Below, in pieces: positions 1-5,780 of a stretch of DNA of 5,780 nucleotides; within the stretch, counting starts at the first letter, position 1, and every line of letters starts with the position of its first letter. Source of the DNA: Desulfobia sp. GTDB taxonomy: Bacteria > Desulfobacterota > Desulfobulbia > Desulfobulbales > SURF-16. Location of the stretch: positions 1-5,780 of the forward strand of contig JAUWDC010000095.1 in NCBI GenBank assembly GCA_030608985.1, given 5' to 3'. Below the pieces are notes generated by a model. It worked only from the letters and a program-made list of their open reading frames with translations. It searched no databases and had not been told where the DNA came from. The translations under genes and the position numbers were made by a program.

Positions 1-726
1 CCAGACTATTTATTTCATCTCGGCGCTTATACGGATCTTGAATATTGTGAATTACATCAGGATGAATGTTATCGAACCAATACGATGGCTGTGGAAAATG
101 CAGTTTATATCGCTAATTTACTTAATATCCCATTGTTGTATATCAGTACTGCCGGTATCTTTGACGGCGCTCAAAACACATATGATGACTGGGATACCCC
201 TAATCCAATGGGCTACTATGCAAAATCCAAGTATGAGGGTGAAAGATTTGTAGTGCAAAATGTGCAAAAGCATCTTGTTTGTCGTGCTGGATGGATGATG
301 GGCGGAGGGCCTGATAAGGATAAGAAGTTTATCCAAAAAATAATGAGCCAACTCAAACAGGGTAATAAGACCTTGAATGTTGTTAATGATAAGGATGGCA
401 CCCCTACCTATACTCATGATTTTGCTGGAAATGTTAAAATGTTGCTGGAGAGCCGGTGTTGGGGACTGTACAATATGGTATGCTCTGGCTTTACCAGTCG
501 ACTGGAAGTTGCCAGAGAATTGATTCAGGTATTAGGGTTAACTGAAGAGATTACAATTAATGAAGTTGATTCTGGATTTTTCAGTGAAGAGTACTTTGCA
601 GATCGTCCACCCTCAGAGCGTTTAATAAACCGAAAATTGCGTTTGCGTAATATGGATACAATGCAAGACTGGAAAATCGCTTTACGATCCTATATCAGTC
701 GGGACTATAAGAATTACCTTGATTAG
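1..726 (+). CDS. RmlD-like NAD(P)-dependent sugar-nucleotide reductase/epimerase, 5'-truncated by window edge
   Basis: The reading frame is open from the first base to TAG at 724-726, giving 241 visible residues. The ATG at 85 is internal, because the residues before it already match the family (HLGAYTDLEYCE, visible residues 6-17). This is an extended short-chain dehydrogenase/reductase. The catalytic Ser/Thr lies in STAGIFDG (49-56), and the Tyr/Lys pair in YAKSK (73-77) is followed by GE. RAGWMMG (95-101) and GTPTYTHDFA (133-142) match the substrate-side motifs of the RmlD branch. The N-terminal Rossmann glycine motif lies off the window; RmlD proteins are about 300 residues, so roughly 60 are missing. 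RmlD reduces dTDP-4-dehydrorhamnose to dTDP-L-rhamnose in the cytoplasm. Here STAGIFDG replaces the usual STDYVFDG, so a related deoxysugar reductase or epimerase is equally possible. The family call is firm; the substrate is inferred. Confidence 0.88.
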   Translation, partial: PDYLFHLGAYTDLEYCELHQDECYRTNTMAVENAVYIANLLNIPLLYISTAGIFDGAQNTYDDWDTPNPMGYYAKSKYEGERFVVQNVQKHLVCRAGWMMGGGPDKDKKFIQKIMSQLKQGNKTLNVVNDKDGTPTYTHDFAGNVKMLLESRCWGLYNMVCSGFTSRLEVARELIQVLGLTEEITINEVDSGFFSEEYFADRPPSERLINRKLRLRNMDTMQDWKIALRSYISRDYKNYLD

Positions 727-792
727 TATTCTTGAACCTTTGATGTCGTTAGTTCACGTGGTATTCCCACAAAAAAGACAATAGTCATATTC

Positions 793-796
793 AGGG
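793..796 (+). promoter_or_regulatory. Ribosome binding site for the TTG-initiated glycosyltransferase
   Basis: AGGG lies nine bases before the TTG at 806. It supports that start, because the frame has a stop at 782-784 and the first in-frame ATG is only at codon 148, well inside the catalytic domain. Confidence 0.5.
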
Positions 797-805
797 TTTA
801 GTCTG

Positions 806-1669
806 TTGAAAGAAAGAGAGAAAATAATTAAATCGGCTTCCGATAAACCGTTAGTTTCGATCTGTATTCCATCATATAACTGCAGTGAATTTATAACAGA
901 ATCAATTAAGTCGGTTTTTAGTCAAAGTTATGAAAATATTGAACTCATAATCACGGAAGATGGATCTACTGATAATTCAATAGAAGTTATTAATGCTGCA
1001 CTTGCGCAAAAACCGGAAAACTTTCCAGTCACATTTAAAATTTTACCGCAGAATACAGGCATTGCTGAAAACTACAATTTGTTACTTACACTGGCAAAAG
1101 GGAAATATGTCAAAATATTACCTGGAGATGACTATATTTTTCCGGATTGTATTGCAAAAAAAGTTGCAGTGTTTGAGCAATATCAAGATGAACTGGCACT
1201 GGTTTTTTCTTCCAGGTATGTAATTACTCGATCCGGGAAGCGTGTCATGAAGGCAAAATTCTTCGCTGATGGGAAAATTGAGAATCGAGAACTCATACGA
1301 AAATGTATTATAGGTGGAACCAATCTCATTGGCGAACCCGGCGCAGTACTGTTTCGTAAGTCAGCCTCTGATGAGGTTGGTTTTTTTGATTCCCGCTGGT
1401 CATATACCGGTGATATCGATTACTGGAGCCGTATATTACTCCATGGACATGCCTACGCATTTAGCCATCCTTTAAGTGTGTTCAGGATTGATAATAATCT
1501 GAGTGTCAGATTAGGCAGAAAGAGGGTCACTCACTATTGGCATGTTATCCAAGCCATGGCAAGCAGATGGAACGTGTCAAAAATGGTTGTAATAGCCGGA
1601 TATGCAAGAACTGTTATTAACGAGTTGCTGAGGCGAATGGTGCATTTATATTGTCGGTTGCGTGGATAG
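806..1669 (+). CDS. Family 2 (GT-A fold) glycosyltransferase, soluble
   Basis: The product is 287 residues, a usual length for a single-domain GT2 enzyme of polysaccharide clusters. These transfer a sugar from a nucleotide donor to a growing, usually lipid-linked, acceptor at the cytoplasmic membrane face. The N-terminal nucleotide-binding half is clear: PLVSICIPSYN (15-25), the EDGSTDNS donor motif (51-58), NTGIAENYN (83-91) and LPGDD (105-109), the last in the place of the metal-binding DXD. The acceptor half has GEPGAVLFRK (176-185) and GDIDYWSRIL (202-211), whose acidic residues are candidates for the catalytic base. The C-terminus is basic with weak hydrophobic stretches, but no convincing membrane helix. 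The start is TTG, forced by the upstream stop at 782 and the lack of an early ATG. The gene begins 79 bases after the reductase gene and is AT-rich. The donor and acceptor sugars are not predictable. Confidence 0.9.
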   Translation: MKEREKIIKSASDKPLVSICIPSYNCSEFITESIKSVFSQSYENIELIITEDGSTDNSIEVINAALAQKPENFPVTFKILPQNTGIAENYNLLLTLAKGKYVKILPGDDYIFPDCIAKKVAVFEQYQDELALVFSSRYVITRSGKRVMKAKFFADGKIENRELIRKCIIGGTNLIGEPGAVLFRKSASDEVGFFDSRWSYTGDIDYWSRILLHGHAYAFSHPLSVFRIDNNLSVRLGRKRVTHYWHVIQAMASRWNVSKMVVIAGYARTVINELLRRMVHLYCRLRG

Positions 1670-1747
1670 TTAGAGATTTGCCCTGGGGATTTTATACTCT
1701 TATGTCGTTTTTAGTCTGTGTGACCGAACTTTAAGTATTCTATTATT

Positions 1748-4240
1748 GTGTTTGTAAATCCTATAGCGGCGATCCGCTCCCCCAAAAATGGTATTGCTTT
1801 ACTTTCAGGCTACCTTTTTTGTGTTGTGCTCTGGGGAGGCGGTTTTGTTGTACCCGCTGTGAGCGGCATACAATTTTTCTTTCCCTATAATGGTCGTTTC
1901 CTGCTTTTTCCCTATCCGGCCCTGACAACAGTCTGGCTTATCTTCAGTGTTCTCATTCCGGGCATCACGTTTGCATCTCTGTTAAAACTGTATAAAAAGG
2001 GGCAGGTAAGTCGCAACGAAACGCCTTTTTTGCTGTTGTTGGCACCGCTGCTGTTGTTGCCGCTCAGTTCCGCCCTGCTTGTTTTGCGCTCGCAGGGAGA
2101 TCAGCATGGTCTCATCTCTCAGCAGCTCTTTGCCAATTTATTCTTTTATGTTCCTGTTCTCATCTTCGCCTATATCCTCTGTAAAATTATTGAACATCTT
2201 TCCCGTCAGGATACTGCCGACAAGAGGGTCGGCAACACTTTGATCGTACTGGTTGGTGTCTTCTTCTTTCTGTTTTACTGGTTGGTTGGTTATTATTTTA
2301 CTCTTTCATGCGGTGAGCACTCTGGTGATGAAGGGCATTATATTGTTCAGGCAAAAAGCCTGTACTATGACCATGATCTTGAGCTGAGCAACAATCTCGG
2401 ACCAAGAGCGCTTGAATATGTACAAAGCGGCCATAAAGCCTTTATTCATATTTCACCTACTGCCAGAGATGGCAAACTCTACTCATGGCATCCATTTGGT
2501 CTGCCTTTATATCTATCTCTCCTGCCAGCCGATAACCTTCTCTTTCGCCACCTCCTTCTCGGGTTTCTTGCAGGATTAGGCTCAGCCGGCCTGATGCTTT
2601 TATGCCGATATTTCAATGTGATCCGGCGTTCTGCTTTACTTTTTGTTTTTCTTTTTTCGTTATCACCCCTTTGGGGAATCTATGCCGCCAGGGTACTTCC
2701 GGAGCTTCCGGGAGCCGTCTTCACAATCTGGACGGCTGTGGCCCTCTGCTCTGCGGCAAGGCACCCATGGATTGCCGGCCTGATCCTTACGGTCTGCAGT
2801 GGATATCTGCCGTTTCTGCACCCCCGCTTTGCCCTGATCAGTCTCTTTGGCTATCTGTTTTTTGTCTTCTCTTTTTTCTCCACACAACAGTTGAAAAAAA
2901 GATGGCCGGTCATTCTTGCCGTCACCTCGGGACTGACCCTGTTTGCCGTCATTTTCCTTTATGTGAACGGACGACTGTATACGACTTCATCAGCATATCC
3001 GTCCGCATCCGCTTTTCTTTTTTCCTATGTCCCCGGAATTTGGGAAGTGTTCACTACCAGGCGTAGTATTACATACGTTCTTCCTTCATTTGCCTGGATG
3101 TTTTCCGCAAGCCTGCTCCTTGCCTTTTTCGGCAAAGAACATCGCAGCTATACATTTTTCACGCTGTTCTCCTTTGTGGCTGTATTGCTTGTATCCTGTT
3201 CGTATAAAGGCTGGACAGGGGGCTCCTCCGTCATGGGCAGGTATCTGCTGGTAGTATGTCCACTGTTGCTCCCCCTGGCTGCCTATAGTTTTGATCGAAC
3301 AAATCGTGTAGCGAGGTGGTGGTTTATTGTTCTGGCTACTGGTCCTGTTCTCCAATGGTTCCTGATGCTTGCCCGGTTACCTAAATTTCATTCAAGCTTT
3401 AGAGATCCAAGGTATTCAATTGGTATTGTATATGATTATCTGCAGGGATTGCTCAATCCGTTTAGCCCGGTATTTACACCGTTTTCTTTGTTTGACAGGC
3501 AGGGTTATCTCTTTCCCCTGCTTTTATTTGTACTGACGACGGTTCTTATAGCCCATCGGAGAGAGCGCAGATTTTTAATGGCATATCCGATGATTATAAT
3601 AGCTGCGGCACTGTACAGTCATGACCCTGAAACATCATTTACCATGGACGGCATTGATAAAAATCGGGCATATTCTATCAGACAGAGGAATGCAGAGCAG
3701 CTGATGCGCTATGACTTTGATCGTTCGTATATCTTATCTCATAAACCTGCACGGAGAGTCCCTCTGTTTGAGGGCAGTAACAGGCTTGCCTTTTTTCAGG
3801 GAAAGCATCTTGCCGCCATTACAACAGAGCCGGCCCGGAAGGGGAAAACCGCCAACCTTGTTTTTCAACCTGAAAGGGCAGCCAATGACTGGACCGGCAA
3901 ATCGTATTTCTGGACTACATTTGGTACCCGGTTCCAGGGATCACCGGGAACAACGGCTTTTTCCCTGACTGGAGATCTGACCGGCAGAGTAGAGGCGCAT
4001 CTGTTGATCATGGAAATGGGAGGCGAGGAGAATCATACTCTTCTGGATAAAAAATTTTACTCTGTTGAAGGCAGTCTCGCGATCAATGAGACAAGCATTA
4101 TTCGTCCAACTGGAGATGGGCTGGTTCATATCCTGATGCGCCTTTCATCCGGAAATGGAACTTTTATCGGTAAAACCATAGGATGGAGTCCCGTAAGTGA
4201 GGAGCTGCTTGAAAAAACAATGACCTTTGTGTCCAATTAG
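1748..4240 (+). CDS. GT-C type integral membrane glycosyltransferase (PMT/ArnT-like) with extra N- and C-terminal regions
   Basis: The product is 830 residues with about 14-16 hydrophobic segments. After the helix at about 163-187 comes an extracytoplasmic loop with GDEGHYIVQAKSL (193-205), the Asp/Glu motif that serves as catalytic site in GT-C enzymes, and HPFGLP (248-253). A later GRYLLVVCPLLLPL segment (497-510) is also typical. Such enzymes move a sugar from a polyprenyl-phosphate donor onto lipid A, a polysaccharide or protein outside the membrane. Four additional helices (about 15-148) precede the canonical first helix. After the last helix (about 610-625) follows a soluble, probably beta-rich tail of about 205 residues that I do not recognise. 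The start is GTG at 1748: the frame has a stop at 1721 and offers no ATG between, and the upstream Shine-Dalgarno sequence is poor. The next gene encodes a plausible donor-making enzyme. The GT-C call is strong; the substrate is unknown. Confidence 0.82.
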   Translation: MFVNPIAAIRSPKNGIALLSGYLFCVVLWGGGFVVPAVSGIQFFFPYNGRFLLFPYPALTTVWLIFSVLIPGITFASLLKLYKKGQVSRNETPFLLLLAPLLLLPLSSALLVLRSQGDQHGLISQQLFANLFFYVPVLIFAYILCKIIEHLSRQDTADKRVGNTLIVLVGVFFFLFYWLVGYYFTLSCGEHSGDEGHYIVQAKSLYYDHDLELSNNLGPRALEYVQSGHKAFIHISPTARDGKLYSWHPFGLPLYLSLLPADNLLFRHLLLGFLAGLGSAGLMLLCRYFNVIRRSALLFVFLFSLSPLWGIYAARVLPELPGAVFTIWTAVALCSAARHPWIAGLILTVCSGYLPFLHPRFALISLFGYLFFVFSFFSTQQLKKRWPVILAVTSGLTLFAVIFLYVNGRLYTTSSAYPSASAFLFSYVPGIWEVFTTRRSITYVLPSFAWMFSASLLLAFFGKEHRSYTFFTLFSFVAVLLVSCSYKGWTGGSSVMGRYLLVVCPLLLPLAAYSFDRTNRVARWWFIVLATGPVLQWFLMLARLPKFHSSFRDPRYSIGIVYDYLQGLLNPFSPVFTPFSLFDRQGYLFPLLLFVLTTVLIAHRRERRFLMAYPMIIIAAALYSHDPETSFTMDGIDKNRAYSIRQRNAEQLMRYDFDRSYILSHKPARRVPLFEGSNRLAFFQGKHLAAITTEPARKGKTANLVFQPERAANDWTGKSYFWTTFGTRFQGSPGTTAFSLTGDLTGRVEAHLLIMEMGGEENHTLLDKKFYSVEGSLAINETSIIRPTGDGLVHILMRLSSGNGTFIGKTIGWSPVSEELLEKTMTFVSN

Positions 4241-4248
4241 AAAAGTTT

Positions 4249-4256
4249 AACAAATT
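4249..4256. repeat. Left target-site duplication of the 152-bp element
   Basis: AACAAATT lies directly before the GTAAC end of the element and is identical to 4409-4416. Eight bases is the target duplication length known for the IS66 family. Confidence 0.8.
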
Positions 4257-4363
4257 GTAACTATTCAGGAGCACCCATCTTTGCCCATTTGGGTCTTCTC
4301 GAATAGCACAAGTATGCTTCAAAGCCCCAAATGAACAAATATGAGGCACTCCTGAACAGTTAC
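4257..4363. repeat. Long imperfect inverted repeat (fold-back) within the element
   Basis: 4257-4271 pairs with 4349-4363 at 14 of 15 positions. Inside this, CATTTGGG (4286-4293) pairs exactly with CCCAAATG (4326-4333), and AGCA (4305-4308) with TGCT (4315-4318). All three pairs share nearly the same centre, at about 4310, so the arm folds as one long interrupted hairpin in DNA or in read-through RNA. There is no T-run after it, so it is not a standard intrinsic terminator. Confidence 0.72.
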
Positions 4364-4364
4364 G

Positions 4365-4393
4365 GTGCAGTGGTTTTGCCAACTATGGGGCAC
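4365..4393. repeat. Second, smaller hairpin in the element
   Basis: GTGC (4365-4368) can pair with GCAC (4390-4393), and inside it AGTGG (4369-4373) with CCAACT (4379-4384) across one bulge. The stems are short, so this is a weaker structure than the left fold-back. It fills most of the space between the internal inverted repeat and the right end. Confidence 0.35.
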
Positions 4394-4408
4394 AACCTGA
4401 GTAGTTAC

Positions 4409-4416
4409 AACAAATT
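4409..4416. repeat. Right target-site duplication of the 152-bp element
   Basis: AACAAATT follows the terminal GTTAC directly and is an exact copy of 4249-4256, which fixes the right border of the insertion. Confidence 0.8.
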
Positions 4417-4440
4417 TAACTTATACAACAAAAATATAGT

Positions 4441-5649
4441 ATGACATTTCCGAACAATACTTCTGACCATCAAGTCGAAACAGCAATGGAACTGACAGTT
4501 GTTATGCCTTGTCTCGATGAGGCTGAAACGCTTGCCACTTGTATCTTGAAGGCTCAACAGTGGATGAAAGAGAATTCAATGCGAGGTGAGGTTCTTATTG
4601 CTGATAATGGGTCAACAGACGGTTCTCAGCGCATTGCTGCTGATTTGGGGGCAAGGGTTGTTGCAATCCAAGACAAAGGGTATGGTAATGCACTCCGTGG
4701 TGGTATCTCAGCCGCTAAAGGCACGTACATTATCATGGGAGACTCTGATGACAGTTATGACTTCAGCAAGTTAACACTTTTTGTCACCCAATTAAGAAAT
4801 GGTTACGATCTCGTCATGGGTAACCGCTTCAAGGGAGGAATTGCTCAGGGTGCTATGCCTCCTCTACATAAGTTCCTTGGGAATCCTGTACTGACTATTA
4901 TCGGTCGTCTTTTTTTTCATAGCCCCTGTGGTGATTTTCACTGTGGACTGCGTGGATTTAAAAAATCCTCGGCTGAAAAAATGGATCTCCGTACTTCCGG
5001 GATGGAATTCGCAAGTGAGATGGTTATTAAGGCCACATTGCTTGATATGAAAATATGTGAAGTGCCCACCACACTCTCCCCTGACGGTAGAACAAGAAGT
5101 CCTCATCTCAGAAGCTGGAGAGACGGGTGGCGGCATTTACGCTTTATGTTATTGTATAGCACGAATTGGCTCTTTTTCTATCCAGGGATTTTCTTGATGT
5201 TCACAGGATTGATTGCAGGAGCCCGACTTATTGTTGCTCCGCTTTCGATAGGTTCCGTGGTCTTTGATGTTCACACGTTGCTCTTGATGGCAACCGCCAT
5301 TATCATAGGCTACCAATCACTGCTTTTTGCTGTTTTTTCTAAAACATTTGCTGTGGGAGCGGGGTTAATTCCAGCACGATCATCGATTGCTAAAATGGTA
5401 CAATATATAAAATTAGAAACTGGAATTTGTACAGGACTATTCCTCGTTGTTGCAGGTTTAAGCGGCATTTTGTACTCGTTCTTTTCATGGCAACAATCTT
5501 CTTTTGGTCCTCTTTCCCCATCTACGGCTCTCCGAGTTGTCATACCATCAATAACTGCCACTATTATAGGCTTTCAAACGATCCTTGGTAGTTTTTTTCT
5601 CAGTGTCCTCTGCTTGATTCGCAAGGCCAATCAGGGCTTAATGAATTAA
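4441..5649 (+). CDS. Membrane-anchored family 2 glycosyltransferase, polyprenyl-phosphate sugar synthase type (DPM/DPG-like)
   Basis: The product is 402 residues. It has a GT-A catalytic domain followed by four predicted membrane helices (about 243-265, 278-300, 328-348, 366-393). Visible motifs are VVMPCLDEAETL (20-31), ADNGSTDGS (54-62), KGYGNALRGG (79-88), the metal-binding GDSDD (100-104), MGNRFKGGI (126-134), DFHCGLRGF (165-173) and GMEFASEM (187-194). A basic, aromatic-rich stretch at about 217-246 leads into the first helix, as is usual for this group. The family moves a sugar from a nucleotide to a polyprenyl phosphate on the cytoplasmic face, giving donors for GT-C enzymes; the GT-C gene just upstream is the natural partner. 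The start could be ATG 4441 or ATG 4486, since the conserved domain begins directly after the second. Neither has a clear Shine-Dalgarno sequence. The sugar is unknown, and a direct transfer role cannot be excluded. Confidence 0.88.
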   Translation: MTFPNNTSDHQVETAMELTVVMPCLDEAETLATCILKAQQWMKENSMRGEVLIADNGSTDGSQRIAADLGARVVAIQDKGYGNALRGGISAAKGTYIIMGDSDDSYDFSKLTLFVTQLRNGYDLVMGNRFKGGIAQGAMPPLHKFLGNPVLTIIGRLFFHSPCGDFHCGLRGFKKSSAEKMDLRTSGMEFASEMVIKATLLDMKICEVPTTLSPDGRTRSPHLRSWRDGWRHLRFMLLYSTNWLFFYPGIFLMFTGLIAGARLIVAPLSIGSVVFDVHTLLLMATAIIIGYQSLLFAVFSKTFAVGAGLIPARSSIAKMVQYIKLETGICTGLFLVVAGLSGILYSFFSWQQSSFGPLSPSTALRVVIPSITATIIGFQTILGSFFLSVLCLIRKANQGLMN

Positions 5650-5780
5650 GCAAAGCATCGACAGCGTAACACATCAACACAATTGGTACTTTGCTGCGCT
5701 TAGTTGTCAAGAAGTTGCTGGTTGAGAGGGGCTTGGGTAGGCTCTGAATACACTTTTTCCACCCTTTTACATGACGCAAT
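5650..5780. other. Unassigned 3' flank, no gene recognised
   Basis: After the TAA of the last glycosyltransferase I find no convincing terminator. The only inverted repeat seen is GCAAAG (5650-5655) against CTTTGC (5689-5694), with a 33-base loop and no T-run. On the minus strand a frame is open from the window edge to a stop at 5702-5700 (26 residues). It could be the tail of a convergent gene, but it is too short to judge. Confidence 0.3.

Larger units (their letters stand above)
4257..4408. mobile_element. Non-autonomous IS66-like miniature element (MITE-like), 152 bp
   Basis: The element starts GTAACTATTCAGG (4257-4269) and ends CCTGAGTAGTTAC (4396-4408). As inverted repeats these match at 12 of 13 positions. 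An exact 8-bp direct repeat AACAAATT flanks it on both sides. GTAA termini and 8-bp duplications are the established signature of IS66-family insertion sequences. There is no room for the IS66 transposase genes, so movement would need an IS66 transposase supplied from elsewhere; alternatively it is an internally deleted copy. It sits between the GT-C and the polyprenyl-phosphate glycosyltransferase genes and interrupts neither. Without it and one duplicate the gap would be 40 bp, as expected inside an operon. The ends and duplication are directly seen; the family assignment rests on those features only. Confidence 0.78.

Noticed and set aside
758..770. Small hairpin GTGG-TATTC-CCAC in the first gap, considered as a terminator
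   Set aside because: The stem is only four base pairs and is followed by A residues, not T, on the plus strand; the minus-strand reading has no T-run after it either.
1670..1698. TATACT at 1693-1698 as a -10 box for the GT-C gene
   Set aside because: The hexamer 17 bases upstream (TTAGAG) matches the -35 consensus at only two positions, and the genes look co-transcribed.
742..1722. Similar words ATGTCGTT and TTTAGTCTG in the first two intergenic gaps, considered as a shared regulatory repeat
   Set aside because: The matches are short, in AT-rich sequence and in different order and spacing, so chance is the simpler explanation.
2602..3355. Several plus- and minus-strand open frames inside the GT-C gene
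   Set aside because: They are out-of-frame shadows of a long, clearly membrane-protein frame with conserved GT-C motifs; their translations are rich in Cys and Pro with no recognisable domain.
4164..4382. Minus-strand open frame of 72 codons across the end of the GT-C gene and the element
   Set aside because: It lies over the real gene's 3' end and the inverted repeats, has no family-like motifs and no supporting ribosome binding site.
4422..4427. TATACA just before the last gene as a -10 box, possibly formed at the element junction
   Set aside because: It matches the consensus at four of six positions, and no acceptable -35 lies at the right distance.
5650..5694. GCAAAG / CTTTGC inverted repeat after the last gene as a terminator
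   Set aside because: Six base pairs around a 33-base loop with no following T-run is not a credible intrinsic terminator.

Overview
The window is a piece of a bacterial surface-polysaccharide or glycoconjugate gene cluster. All four protein-coding genes lie on the plus strand. In order they are: the 3' part of a sugar-nucleotide short-chain reductase/epimerase related to RmlD (1-726), a soluble family-2 glycosyltransferase (806-1669), a large multi-pass GT-C type membrane glycosyltransferase (1748-4240), and a membrane-anchored polyprenyl-phosphate-type family-2 glycosyltransferase (4441-5649). The host is probably a Gram-negative bacterium with moderate GC content. I cannot name the taxon; a sulfate-reducing or related deltaproteobacterium is only a guess from the general look of the proteins.

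The genes fit one logical pathway. The reductase would finish a nucleotide-activated deoxysugar. The first family-2 enzyme would add a sugar to a lipid-linked acceptor on the cytoplasmic face. The last gene would load a sugar onto a polyprenyl phosphate, and the GT-C enzyme would use that lipid-linked sugar as donor on the outer face of the membrane. The specific sugars and acceptors cannot be read from the sequence.

The most distinctive feature lies between the last two genes. A 152-bp element (4257-4408) starts with GTAAC and ends with GTTAC, has 13-bp terminal inverted repeats matching at 12 positions, and is flanked by a perfect 8-bp direct repeat AACAAATT (4249-4256 and 4409-4416). GTAA ends and an 8-bp target duplication are the hallmarks of the IS66 family. 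The element is far too short to encode a transposase, so it looks like a non-autonomous, MITE-like derivative. It carries a third, inverted copy of the end sequence inside, which lets the first 107 bp fold into a long imperfect hairpin. Removing the element and one target copy leaves about 40 bp between the two glycosyltransferase genes, so it seems to have landed inside a tight operon.

The other gaps are short. 727-805 and 1670-1747 hold a ribosome binding site and otherwise nothing clear. The last 131 bases (5650-5780) hold no gene or terminator that I can recognise. Two genes use non-ATG starts (TTG and GTG). Base composition differs visibly along the window: the first two genes are AT-rich, while the front half of the GT-C gene is much richer in GC, in keeping with the mosaic make-up of such clusters.
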